A model generated the notes under the pieces. That model did not search any database. It was not told the DNA's origin and was given only the letters and a program-made list of their open reading frames with translations. From Lentzea indica (GTDB lineage Bacteria; Actinomycetota; Actinomycetes; Mycobacteriales; Pseudonocardiaceae), in NCBI RefSeq assembly GCF_012184385.1, contig NZ_VSRL01000017.1:1-64000 (forward strand): 64,000 nt of DNA. The letters are read 5' to 3'. The number at the start of each line of letters is the position of its first letter. The first letter of the stretch is position 1. Positions 8,338 through 16,586 of this stretch are shown piece after piece. Both the position numbers and the translations under genes were made by a program.

Positions 8338-9363
8338 ATGTCGGTCTTGAGTGATGAGCGACGCCGTGACCTGATCACCGGAGCGATCGGGACATGGCTC
8401 GTGGTCGCGCTCGTGAGTGACGGCTGGGCGCACTTCAACGTGCCGGAGCTGGAGAGTTTCTTCACGCCGTGGCACGCCGCGCTCTACGCGGGGTTCGCGG
8501 CGATGGCCGGGTGGATCGGGCTGCTCGTGTGGCGGGCTCGCGGCGCAGGCCACTCAATGCCGGACGGGTACCGCGGCGCGGCGGCTGGCGTGCTCGTGTT
8601 CGGCGTTGGTGGAGTCGCTGACCTGCTGTGGCACGAGATCTTCGGGATCGAGGTGGCGGTCGACGCGCTGGTGAGCCCGAGTCACCTGATGCTCGGCGCC
8701 GGCGGTCTGCTCATGCTGAGCTGTCCTCTCCGGGCAAGCGGTGTGCTTCGTGAGAACAAGCCGTGGCCGGCGGTGGCAGTGCTGTCGCTGGTTCTGTCCA
8801 CCGCGCTCATCGCGTTCTTCCTGCAGTACGCGTCGCCGTTCCCGATGCCGGCCGTGGTCGAGTCGTTCATCCCCACGCCCGAAGGCACACCGGGACACCT
8901 CCAAGCTGAGATGCCGGTCATCGCCGGCTTGAGCGGCTATCTCGTCACCACAGTGCTGTTCACCCTGCCGTTGCTGCTGATCCTGCGTAGCAGGGAGCGA
9001 TTCGCCGCACCCGCGACCGTGCTCGTCGGCCCGATCGCGTGGTTGCCGGTAGCCGTCGTCGGCTTCCCCTGGGTTCCGGTGGCCGGTGCTGTCGGGGCTA
9101 CCGCAGGGGCGATCGTCGCCGACTTCCTGCTGGCACGTGCGCGCACCGCGCTACCGATCATTGCCGGTGGCGTGTCGGTGCTGGTGTGGGCCGGTCAGCT
9201 GGCCGGGCTCGCGGTGGCCGACGCGCTGCGTTGGCCGGTGTCGTTGTGGGCGGGGGCGGTTGTGCTCGCCGGATTCACCGGCGCGGCTGTCAGCTTGCTG
9301 GCGGCTGTTAGCTCGGCGGACACGACAGCAGCATCAGTGTCACCAACGCCGCAGGCACGATGA
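8338..9363 (+). CDS. Polytopic membrane protein of unknown function under a CsoR-type box
   Basis: This 341-aa protein has about nine hydrophobic helices and no recognised catalytic motif. It starts at ATG 8338 behind GGAAGGAGG; the longer upstream frame has no ribosome-binding site. His residues occur at helix edges (WAHFNVPE, PWHAALY, LWHEIFG, SPSHLM), which is compatible with metal or heme contact but does not prove it. A CsoR-type palindrome just upstream and the convergent DUF2269 pair downstream suggest a metal-stress or envelope role. I do not recognise the family with confidence. Confidence 0.75.
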   Translation: MSVLSDERRRDLITGAIGTWLVVALVSDGWAHFNVPELESFFTPWHAALYAGFAAMAGWIGLLVWRARGAGHSMPDGYRGAAAGVLVFGVGGVADLLWHEIFGIEVAVDALVSPSHLMLGAGGLLMLSCPLRASGVLRENKPWPAVAVLSLVLSTALIAFFLQYASPFPMPAVVESFIPTPEGTPGHLQAEMPVIAGLSGYLVTTVLFTLPLLLILRSRERFAAPATVLVGPIAWLPVAVVGFPWVPVAGAVGATAGAIVADFLLARARTALPIIAGGVSVLVWAGQLAGLAVADALRWPVSLWAGAVVLAGFTGAAVSLLAAVSSADTTAASVSPTPQAR

Positions 9364-9395
9364 TGACGGAGGGCCTGTGGGACTGCCGGCCACAG

Positions 9396-9920
9396 CTACG
9401 GCACGACCGCCGTGCGCTGGCTGCCGCGTTGTTTCTGTTGCTTGCGCCACCCGTAGCGGGTCAGGCCGCGCGGCTTGTACACGGACAGGATCAAGGCCAG
9501 GAGTAGTACGACCAGGCCGCCGATGGAGTGGCCGAGGGTCCCCGGCAACTCGCGGGGGTCGCCGGCGGAGGCAGCTGCCTCCGCCAGGCGGCTCACGACA
9601 CTCGTCTCGATCAGCAGCACGGTCGTGGCCGCCAGGGTCAGCACGAGCTTGGCCAGGACCCAGTAGTGCCGGAACAGGCCCCAGGTGGTGCCCAGGGCGT
9701 TGATGATTCCGATGAGCACCGACACGAGCGCCAGCGGGACGATGGCGTAGCGGACGGTCACTTCCATGGCGAGATACATGGACCGCGTCAGCTGAACGTC
9801 CTGACTGATCACGGCGGTCACATCGAGAGCCAGGTAGGCGATCACCGCGCCGAGCCAGCCGACCGAGGTGGTGACGTGCGCGGTGAGCACGAGCTTGCGC
9901 ACGCGTGGCGGCATGGTCAT
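9396..9920 (-). CDS. DUF2269-type integral membrane protein
   Basis: The 174-aa protein has four transmembrane helices. Its pattern (KLVLTAHVTTSVGWLGAVIAY near the N-terminus, WVLAKLVLTLAAT mid-protein, GHSIGGLVVLLLALILSVYKPRG at the end) matches the DUF2269/predicted integral membrane family common in actinomycetes. Its start overlaps the stop of the small upstream gene by 4 bp (ATGA), so the two are co-translated. It is transcribed convergently with the membrane protein at 8338. Function unknown. Confidence 0.8.
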   Translation of the reverse strand: MTMPPRVRKLVLTAHVTTSVGWLGAVIAYLALDVTAVISQDVQLTRSMYLAMEVTVRYAIVPLALVSVLIGIINALGTTWGLFRHYWVLAKLVLTLAATTVLLIETSVVSRLAEAAASAGDPRELPGTLGHSIGGLVVLLLALILSVYKPRGLTRYGWRKQQKQRGSQRTAVVP

Positions 9921-10114
9921 GCATGCCCGCCGACGATGACGCCGGCCGACGACAGGTGGCGAGCGGGTCCGTGCTGCCCGCCGACTCCCGCCAACTGCAA
10001 GACGAGGAACAGCAGGACGAGAGCGCCGACGACGATCAGAGACACCTTCACCCAGCGCGGCATGCGTGGAGGTGACTCGTCGCCGCCAGCGGGATCGGGG
10101 GACTGGCTGGTCAT
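9917..10114 (-). CDS. Small single-helix membrane protein
   Basis: A 65-aa protein with a charged N-terminus (SPDPAGGDESPPRMPRW), one transmembrane helix (VKVSLIVVGALVLLFLVLQL) and a short outside tail with several His residues. It overlaps the DUF2269 gene by 4 bp and is probably an accessory to it. A GGAGG-type ribosome-binding site precedes the ATG. The divergent TetR gene starts about 90 bp away, so TetR control of this pair is plausible. Confidence 0.72.
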   Translation of the reverse strand: MTSQSPDPAGGDESPPRMPRWVKVSLIVVGALVLLFLVLQLAGVGGQHGPARHLSSAGVIVGGHA

Positions 10115-10145
10115 GCGGACCTCCTCTGCGTCATGCCGAGTTTAT

Positions 10146-10166
10146 CGAGACAATGTGTCGATGTCT
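10146..10166. promoter_or_regulatory. Candidate TetR operator in the divergent promoter
   Basis: CGAGACAATGTGTCG (10146-10160) is an imperfect palindrome, and AGACA / TGTCT half-sites extend it to 10166. It lies between the small membrane protein (minus) and the TetR gene (plus), 42 bp before the TetR start, the expected position for an autoregulated TetR operator. Confidence 0.5.
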
Positions 10167-10207
10167 AACTGAAGTGTCACGGCATCATCACTGCGTATAC
10201 TGCGTGG

Positions 10208-10792
10208 GTGCCGAAGCTGTGGAACGAGACGATCGAGGCGCACCGCCGCGACGTGCGTGAGGCGATCCTGGACACCACCGCTGAACTGGTGGCCGAACAC
10301 GGCCTGCTGTCGGTGACGATGTCGCGGATCGCCGAGAAGACCGGCATCGGACGGGCCACGCTCTACAAGTACTTCCCGGACGTTGAATCGATCCTGAGCG
10401 CGTGGCACCAACGGAAGATCTCCGCCCACCTCGCCGAGCTCACCGAACTCCGGAACGGGGCAGGCGACCCCGGTGAACGGCTCGAAGCGGTGCTCGCGGC
10501 CTATGCGCGGCTGTCGCGCGGCCGCTTCTCCCACGCGCACCCCGGCCACGAGCTCGCGGCGGTCCTGCACCGGAGTGCGCACGTCACCCAGGCGCACAAG
10601 CATCTCCGCGACCTGATCAAGGGCTTGCTGAACGATGTGGCGGCAACCGGCAAGCTGCGGGACGACGTCGCGGTCGACGAACTCGCCGGCTACTGCCTGC
10701 ATGCGCTCGGTGCGGCGAGTGAACTTCCTTCGGAGGCGGCGGTGGACCGTCTCGTCGCGGTGACCATGGCGGGCTTGCGCGCGGCCGTCTGA
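10208..10792 (+). CDS. TetR/AcrR-family transcriptional regulator
   Basis: The 194-aa protein has a classic TetR helix-turn-helix (VTMSRIAEKTGIGRATLYKY, about residues 37-56) and an alpha-helical ligand domain. The C-terminus ends in VDRLVAVTMAGLRAAV. It is divergently transcribed from the small membrane protein/DUF2269 pair, with a dyad in the shared 90-bp promoter, so those genes are its likely target. GTG start chosen as the only start before the DNA-binding domain. Confidence 0.9.
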   Translation: MPKLWNETIEAHRRDVREAILDTTAELVAEHGLLSVTMSRIAEKTGIGRATLYKYFPDVESILSAWHQRKISAHLAELTELRNGAGDPGERLEAVLAAYARLSRGRFSHAHPGHELAAVLHRSAHVTQAHKHLRDLIKGLLNDVAATGKLRDDVAVDELAGYCLHALGAASELPSEAAVDRLVAVTMAGLRAAV

Positions 10793-11001
10793 CTCCGCTT
10801 CGGGGCCTGTACGTGGCCGTGCTTCACCGCCGCGCGACGAGTTGATCTCATGACCAAGAACAACTGTCGTGCGCTGAAAAAAGTTCGAAGCAAGATAGTA
10901 GGCCATTGGGGTGACTCGGGTCACACTGTTGGGGTTTGCGTCGATTACTCCTCATGGGGGTAGCAACGGCGCTGCCCCTTGCCCGAAGGGAGTGGCCTGC
11001 T

Positions 11002-12372
11002 GTGAACCGACTACGGCGGCTGACCACCGTCGCTCTCCTCGTTGCCGCTGTGCTGGTGATCCCAGCCACGGCCAATGCGCACGACCCGGAAGACGGCGGA
11101 ACCCACCCGCCGACCGGTGGTGGTGCGCCGGACCTGCACAGCGCGAACATGACCTTGCTGGAGAACCTGCCCAAGGTCGACACCGCGACTCAGTCCGACC
11201 TCGCGTTCGAAGGGAACTACGCCTACGCGGGCACCTTCAGCGGTTTCCGCGTCATCGACATCTCCAACCCCGCGGCTGCGCAACAAGTGGCCTTCAAGCC
11301 GTGCAACGGCGGGCAGGGTGACGTGTCGGTCTACAACGGACTGCTGTTCGTCTCGGTCGACACGCCGCAGAGCAAGCCCGAGTGCGACAGCGTCAACACG
11401 CCGGCGACCAACCCGGCGGCGTGGGAGGGCGTGCGGATCTTCGACGTCCGCGACCCTGCCAACATCAAGCACATCGCGTCCGTGCGCACCGACTGCGGCT
11501 CGCACACCCACACGCTCGCGCCAGCGGGCAAGGGCAGCCTGTTCGTCTACGTCTCGTCGTATGCGGTGACGACCACGTCGATGGGCCCGAACTGCCAGCA
11601 GTTCCACGGCAAGATCTCGGTGATCCACGTGCCGCTGCAGAACCCGGCGAACGCGCAGGTCGTGTCGACTCCGCCGACCACCGGCGTGACGGTGTTCGAC
11701 CCGGCGCGGCTCGAGTTCGCCAACCCGGCGCTGCAGCCCACCACGGGCTGCCACGACATCACCGTCCTCACCCCGTTGAACCTCGCCGCGGCCGCGTGCC
11801 TGAGCGTCGGCCAGATCTGGGACATCAGCGATCGGGCGCACCCCAAGGTGCTGCACACCCTGACGACACCTCAGGTGCAGGCCTGGCACTCGGCGCAGTT
11901 CACGTGGGACGGCAAGCGCGTGACGTTCGGTGACGAGGCCGGCGGTGGCGTGATTCCGCGCTGCCGGGCCGAGGACCCGCCGACGAAGGGTGCGGTGTGG
12001 ACCTACGACGTCGCTTCCGGAGCGGAGCTGGGTCACTACAAGCTGCCACGCTTCGAGAACAGCGTGTGCACCATGCACAACTTCAGCTACGTGCCCGGCA
12101 TCGACCGCGACATCCTCGTCTCCGCCGCGTACACCGGCGGCACGACCGTCGCGGACCTGACGGATCCGGCCAGCCCGGTGGAGATCGGCTTCTACCGCGC
12201 GGGTGACCCGATCGCGGCCAACACGTGGTCCACGTACTGGCACAACGGCTTCATCTACGCCAACGACATCAACCGGGGTCTGGACGTGTTCGCGCTCGAC
12301 CACCCGGCCGTCGCCGGTGCCGCGTCGCTGCAGCGCGACAACCCGCAGACCCAGGAACGGCTCTTCCCGTAG
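11002..12372 (+). CDS. Secreted LVIVD-repeat beta-propeller protein, paralogue 1
   Basis: GTG 11002 is preferred over the in-frame ATG 10936 because AGGGAG precedes it and it opens a Sec signal peptide (RLRRLTTVALLVAAVLVIPATANA). The 456-aa protein contains LVIVD-type propeller blades such as YAYAGTFSGFRVIDISNPAAA and VRIFDVRDPANIK, plus conserved Cys (FKPCNGG, TDCGSH, TGCHDI, CTMHNF). It should fold as an extracytoplasmic beta-propeller with disulphides; no enzymatic activity is known for the family. It is followed 16 bp later by a paralogue, and a third relative closes the operon. Upstream (10793-11001) there is only a promoter-length gap. Confidence 0.85.
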   Translation: MNRLRRLTTVALLVAAVLVIPATANAHDPEDGGTHPPTGGGAPDLHSANMTLLENLPKVDTATQSDLAFEGNYAYAGTFSGFRVIDISNPAAAQQVAFKPCNGGQGDVSVYNGLLFVSVDTPQSKPECDSVNTPATNPAAWEGVRIFDVRDPANIKHIASVRTDCGSHTHTLAPAGKGSLFVYVSSYAVTTTSMGPNCQQFHGKISVIHVPLQNPANAQVVSTPPTTGVTVFDPARLEFANPALQPTTGCHDITVLTPLNLAAAACLSVGQIWDISDRAHPKVLHTLTTPQVQAWHSAQFTWDGKRVTFGDEAGGGVIPRCRAEDPPTKGAVWTYDVASGAELGHYKLPRFENSVCTMHNFSYVPGIDRDILVSAAYTGGTTVADLTDPASPVEIGFYRAGDPIAANTWSTYWHNGFIYANDINRGLDVFALDHPAVAGAASLQRDNPQTQERLFP

Positions 12373-12388
12373 CCGAGGAGGTTTCCGC

Positions 12389-13768
12389 GTGTCCCGAAGA
12401 ATCTTTCGAACTGCGGGTGCGCTCGTGGCAGCGAGCATCCTGATCACCCCGGCGACCGCGGTCGCCGACCACGCCACGAACCCGCACTCCCCGAACATGC
12501 ACGCCAAGGGCCACAGCCCGCACCCGGCCACGTTCCTCGGTGAGCCGGACGGTGTCCGGCACGTCAACTCCGACATCGCCTTCCGCGGCAACCTGGCGTT
12601 CCACGGCAACTACGACGGGTTCCGCATCGTCGACATCGCCGACCCGGACAACCCGGCCGAGATCGTGCACCAGCGCTGCAACGGCGATCAGGGCGACATC
12701 GTCGTGTGGGAGAACATCCTGGTCCGCGCCTGGAACTCCAAGAAGGCCGTACCGCGCGACTGCGACGGCCAGACCGTCCCGGCCGGCTGGGAAGGCGTGC
12801 ACGTCTTCGACATCAGCAACCTGAGCAACCCGAGCCTGGTCGCCTCAGTGGAACTGCCGTGCGGCTCGCACACCCTCACCGCCGCCCCGGACAACGGCCG
12901 GTTGATCGTCTACAGCAACAACTCCAGCAGCACCGGCTGCGGCACGAGCGGCAACCTGGCGCTGGAGAACGTGCTCGGCGACTTCATCGACGTGATCGAG
13001 GTGCCGTTCGCACAGCCGGAGAACGCGAACCTGCTCCGGCGTGAGCCGCTGGCCGGTCCGATCACCAACGTGCGCACCGGATGCCACGACATGGGCGTGA
13101 TCCTCGGCAGCGTCAACCTGGCCGCCTGCGCCAGTGCCGACGCGACCAACGTCTTCGACGTCGGCGCCAACGCGCATCCCGGCGGCAGCCTCGCCGACCC
13201 GGTGTTCCTCTACACCGTCAGCGAGCCGGGTGTCGGCCAGGCGGGCACCAACGGCCGCTGGCACTCGGCGACGTTCAGCTGGGACGGCAAGGTTCTCGTC
13301 CTGGGTTGGGAACCCGGTGGCGGCTCCGAGCCCGAGTGCCAGAGCACCGACCCGGACGTTGACAAGAGCATGTTCTTCTACGACGCCCACACCGGCGCCA
13401 AGCTCGGCCAGTGGGCTCTACCGCGACCACAGGACGGCGTCGCGGAGAACTGCACCATCCACAACTACAACATCGTGCCGCTGCGCAACGGCCGCTACAT
13501 CGCGGTCGGCGGGCACTACCAGGCAGGCACCTGGGTCACCGAGTTCACCGACCCGGCCCACCCGGTGACGATCGGCTGGTCCGACCCGCCCGCGATCAGC
13601 CCGCCCGACCTTGGCGGCGCTTGGTCGTCGTACTGGTACGACAACTTCATCTACGAGTCCAGCATCACCGAAGGACTCAACGTGTACCGGCTCAGCGGCG
13701 ACGCCACCGGCGGCGCCGTCCGGCTCGGTCACCTCAACCCGCAGACGCAGGAGTTCTCCCTGCCGTGA
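12389..13768 (+). CDS. Secreted LVIVD-repeat beta-propeller protein, paralogue 2
   Basis: GTG 12389 follows GAGGAGG and opens a signal peptide (SRRIFRTAGALVAASILITPATAVA). The 459-aa product repeats the blade pattern of its neighbour (DIAFRGNLAFHGNYDGFRIVDI; GVHVFDISNLSNP) and shares the Cys and the TGCHD and HSATFSWDG motifs. It is clearly a tandem duplicate. The last residues NPQTQEFSLP parallel NPQTQERLFP of paralogue 1. It is probably exported and retained in the cell wall. Function unknown. Confidence 0.85.
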   Translation: MSRRIFRTAGALVAASILITPATAVADHATNPHSPNMHAKGHSPHPATFLGEPDGVRHVNSDIAFRGNLAFHGNYDGFRIVDIADPDNPAEIVHQRCNGDQGDIVVWENILVRAWNSKKAVPRDCDGQTVPAGWEGVHVFDISNLSNPSLVASVELPCGSHTLTAAPDNGRLIVYSNNSSSTGCGTSGNLALENVLGDFIDVIEVPFAQPENANLLRREPLAGPITNVRTGCHDMGVILGSVNLAACASADATNVFDVGANAHPGGSLADPVFLYTVSEPGVGQAGTNGRWHSATFSWDGKVLVLGWEPGGGSEPECQSTDPDVDKSMFFYDAHTGAKLGQWALPRPQDGVAENCTIHNYNIVPLRNGRYIAVGGHYQAGTWVTEFTDPAHPVTIGWSDPPAISPPDLGGAWSSYWYDNFIYESSITEGLNVYRLSGDATGGAVRLGHLNPQTQEFSLP

Positions 13769-13777
13769 CATCAGACC

Positions 13778-13805
13778 CTGGGCCCCGTCGGACGACGGGG
13801 CCCAG
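13778..13805 (+). terminator. Hairpin between LVIVD paralogues 2 and 3
   Basis: A perfect 12-bp stem (CTGGGCCCCGTC / GACGGGGCCCAG) with loop GGAC starts 9 nt after the stop and ends 31 nt before the next start. It is likely a partial terminator or attenuator between co-oriented genes. Confidence 0.7.
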
Positions 13806-13836
13806 TTCGAGGGGGCTCAACGAGGAGACAGAACCA

Positions 13837-15741
13837 ATGAGAACCAGACGGCTCTTCACCGCACTCGCCGCGGCCGCGCTGGCCGCCGCGATGGCGGTAC
13901 CCGTGGCGGCACACCCCGGCCAGCACGGCCCCCTCGACGGACACCTGCTCGGTCCGGGCGCGTGGGGCGACCTGCAGCTGTTGGGCAAGGCCGACCTGAC
14001 CAACACCGACGACCTGATCGCCGACGTGGCCATCGACCCCCGCACGACGCACGCCTACCTGGCGAACTGGGGCAAAGCCACCTGTGACGCCAACCGCGAG
14101 GACGGCGACCCCGATGCCGGCGCCTACGTCGTCGACATGACCGACCTGGCGAACCCGAGGCAGATCGGGTTCATCCCGCACTCCCAGGACAGCCGGCCTG
14201 GCGAGGGCATGCAAGCGCTCCAGATCGACACGAAGTTCTTCAACGGCACCATGCTTGTGATGAACAACGAGCAGTGCGGCAAGAACGGCCGGGGCGGCGT
14301 CTCGCTGTACGACGTCAGCAACCCGAGCAAGCCGAACAAGCTCTCCGAGCACTTCGGTGACCGCGCGAACCTGTCGCTGGGCGACGCCAACGACATCCAC
14401 AGCGCGTTCGCCTGGGACGCGGGCGACAAGGCGTACGTGGTGACGACCGACAACTTCGAGTCGGGCGGCCCGGACGTCGACATCCTGGACATCACCAACC
14501 CGAAGCGGCCGCGACTGATCCGCGAGATCGACGTCGACGCCGAGTTCCCTGGTCTGACCCAGACCAACCTGGGCCTCACCCAGGTCTTCCTGCACGACAT
14601 GGTCGTCAAGAACATCGGCGGGCACCAGGTCATGCTGCTGTCCTACTGGGACGGTGGCTACGTCCAGCTCAACGTCGACGACCCCGCCAACCCGACGCTG
14701 ATCGGCGACACCGACTACCTCCACCCCGATCCCCAGCTGCTTGAGTCGACCGGTGTCGCGCGCACCGCGGAGGGCAACGGGCACCAGGCCGAGTTCACCG
14801 CCGACAACCAGTACTTCATCGGCACGGACGAGGACTTCGCGCCGTACGGAGCCACGAACTTCGCCATCACCAGCGGCCCCAGCACCGGCTCGTACTCGTC
14901 GGTGCCGGTACCTGGTTCCACGCCGATCGTCGTCCTCGCCGACGACAAGCTCAACGGACCGGTCGTGTACGGCGGCTACGGCTGTCCGAACTCGGCGCCG
15001 ATCCCGTCGCCTGCCTCGATTCCCGGCTACGAGGCGTCGCTGCAGGCCGGTGAGGAGAAGATCGTGGTGCTGCAGCGCGGCCCGACCGGTGACCCGAGCG
15101 CACCTGAGGCAGCCTGCTTCCCCGGCGAGAAGGCGCATCAGGCCGTGCTCGCCGGCTGGGAGGCCGTGGTGTTCGTCCAGCGGCACGGCGGCACCGAGAA
15201 CCCGCCGTTCTGCGGATCGGGCGCATTCGTCGACGCCGTTGTCGGCGTGTGCACGAACCACGAGGCGTACCACAAGATGTTCGGCACGCCCGTCAGCTTC
15301 ACCTACCCCGACGGACCGGCGATCGGCACCGTCGGCGAGCGGGTCGAAGCCACCGCGGCGTTCGACGGGTGGGGTTACGTGCACCTGTTCAGCAACCAGG
15401 CGGACGCGAACAAGAAGTTCGCCGAGCTGGACACGTTCGCCATCCCCGAGGCCATGGACGAGGACTACGCGGTCGGGTTCGGTGACCTGAGCGTGCACGA
15501 GGTCGCGACCGACCCCAACGACCCGAGCCGCGCCTATCTGTCGTACTACTCGGGCGGAATGCGCTCACTGAGGATCCAGTGCACCGGCCCGAACAGCTGC
15601 GAACTGATGGAGAGCGGTGGATACCTCGCGCCCAACGGCAACGACTTCTGGGGCGTCGAGGCGTTCACCCGCAACGGCAAGACCTACGTCGCGGGCAGTG
15701 ATCGCGACGACGGTCTCTACCTCTTCGCCACCGGACCGTAG
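13837..15741 (+). CDS. Large secreted LVIVD-repeat protein with a PA-domain insertion
   Basis: ATG 13837 follows GAGGAGA and starts a signal peptide ending at AVPVAAHPG; the longer open frame upstream is out of register with the previous gene. The 634-aa mature protein has LVIVD blades (GAYVVDMTDLANPRQIGF, PDVDILDITNPKRPRLI, YVQLNVDDPANPTLIG). A protease-associated-like insert follows (about residues 375-490), with GEKAHQAVLAGWEAVVFVQR. PA domains bind protein or peptide partners, so a scaffold or surface-binding role is likely; no protease domain is visible. Third gene of the LVIVD set. Confidence 0.85.
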   Translation: MRTRRLFTALAAAALAAAMAVPVAAHPGQHGPLDGHLLGPGAWGDLQLLGKADLTNTDDLIADVAIDPRTTHAYLANWGKATCDANREDGDPDAGAYVVDMTDLANPRQIGFIPHSQDSRPGEGMQALQIDTKFFNGTMLVMNNEQCGKNGRGGVSLYDVSNPSKPNKLSEHFGDRANLSLGDANDIHSAFAWDAGDKAYVVTTDNFESGGPDVDILDITNPKRPRLIREIDVDAEFPGLTQTNLGLTQVFLHDMVVKNIGGHQVMLLSYWDGGYVQLNVDDPANPTLIGDTDYLHPDPQLLESTGVARTAEGNGHQAEFTADNQYFIGTDEDFAPYGATNFAITSGPSTGSYSSVPVPGSTPIVVLADDKLNGPVVYGGYGCPNSAPIPSPASIPGYEASLQAGEEKIVVLQRGPTGDPSAPEAACFPGEKAHQAVLAGWEAVVFVQRHGGTENPPFCGSGAFVDAVVGVCTNHEAYHKMFGTPVSFTYPDGPAIGTVGERVEATAAFDGWGYVHLFSNQADANKKFAELDTFAIPEAMDEDYAVGFGDLSVHEVATDPNDPSRAYLSYYSGGMRSLRIQCTGPNSCELMESGGYLAPNGNDFWGVEAFTRNGKTYVAGSDRDDGLYLFATGP

Positions 15742-15753
15742 GGGTGAGCGGCG

Positions 15754-15784
15754 CGAGCCGGGCGAGGACACCTCGCCCGGCTCG
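15754..15784 (+). terminator. Terminator after the LVIVD operon
   Basis: A 14-bp stem (core GAGCCGGGCGAGG / CCTCGCCCGGCTC) with loop ACA begins 12 nt after the stop of the PA-containing LVIVD gene. It separates this operon from the TetR/MFS unit. Confidence 0.85.
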
Positions 15785-15836
15785 TCGTCGAGGGCTCAGT
15801 CCGTACCCTGGATCCAAATCTCCGGAAGGGGTGGAT

Positions 15837-16517
15837 GTGGGTTCGCGGCGTGGGAAAACCGCAGACGACGGGAAGGCTGCGGTCCGGATGGGCCGACCGC
15901 CCCTGGTCGATCGGGAGGCGATCATCCGGGTTGCACTGGAGATCGGGTTCTCGCGGCTCACGATGCCCGCCGTGGGGGAGCGGCTGGGGATTTCGCACTC
16001 CACGTTGTATCGGTACTTCCGGAGCCGGGACGACCTCGCGGCCGCGGCGGTCGACCAAGCGGTCAATGCGATCGAATGGCCGCAGCCCGGCGAGGACTGG
16101 CGTGCCTACCTGGCGGAAACGGCGTGGGCACATTGGCGTCTCTACTCGGCACACATCGGTTTGGCGAGGGAGATCACGGCGTTGCGGGTCATAGGACCTG
16201 CCTTGGTCAAGCGTGACAACCAGACCGGAGTCCGCCTTCTGGAGTGGGGATTCGATCCGGTTGACGCCGTGCTCGTGGTGGACATGTTGGCGGAGCTGGT
16301 CACCCAGGCGTTTCTGGCCGCGCCGGAACAGGCTGATGGCGCGGTCGACCTGCTTCAGCGACGTCGGCAGGAGCTCATCGGCCCGTGGATCGATCAGTAC
16401 GACCCACGCCTGCGGGAGGTGCTCGTCGGCGCCGTGTCCGGGCCCACTGCCGCTTGGTTCGAGCGGAAGCTGACCCTTTTCCTTGACGGCGTGGCAGGTC
16501 GTCGAGCTGCTCGCTGA
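15837..16517 (+). CDS. TetR-family regulator of the adjacent MFS exporter
   Basis: The protein (226 aa from GTG 15837, just after GGAAGGGG) has a TetR helix-turn-helix (LTMPAVGERLGISHSTLYRYF) and a TetR_C-like ligand domain. ATG 15888 (MGRPPLVDREAI) is the alternative start and looks typical for the family; the still longer frame from 15744 overlaps the terminator and is rejected. It is directly followed by a DHA2 MFS exporter with a TetR-like dyad in between. It is probably a local repressor responding to the exported compound. Confidence 0.85.
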   Translation: MGSRRGKTADDGKAAVRMGRPPLVDREAIIRVALEIGFSRLTMPAVGERLGISHSTLYRYFRSRDDLAAAAVDQAVNAIEWPQPGEDWRAYLAETAWAHWRLYSAHIGLAREITALRVIGPALVKRDNQTGVRLLEWGFDPVDAVLVVDMLAELVTQAFLAAPEQADGAVDLLQRRRQELIGPWIDQYDPRLREVLVGAVSGPTAAWFERKLTLFLDGVAGRRAAR

Positions 16518-16532
16518 GTTGCGGTAACTTTG

Positions 16533-16545
16533 TGACAGAGTGTCA
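16533..16545. promoter_or_regulatory. TetR operator candidate before the MFS exporter
   Basis: TGACAGAGTGTCA is a perfect 5-3-5 dyad located 42 bp upstream of the MFS start and 16 bp after the TetR gene. The position and form suit repression of the exporter by the TetR protein encoded immediately upstream. Confidence 0.6.
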
Positions 16546-16586
16546 TTAAGTCGCCCTGTCACGTTGCCGAACCCAGGGGAGGGGCA

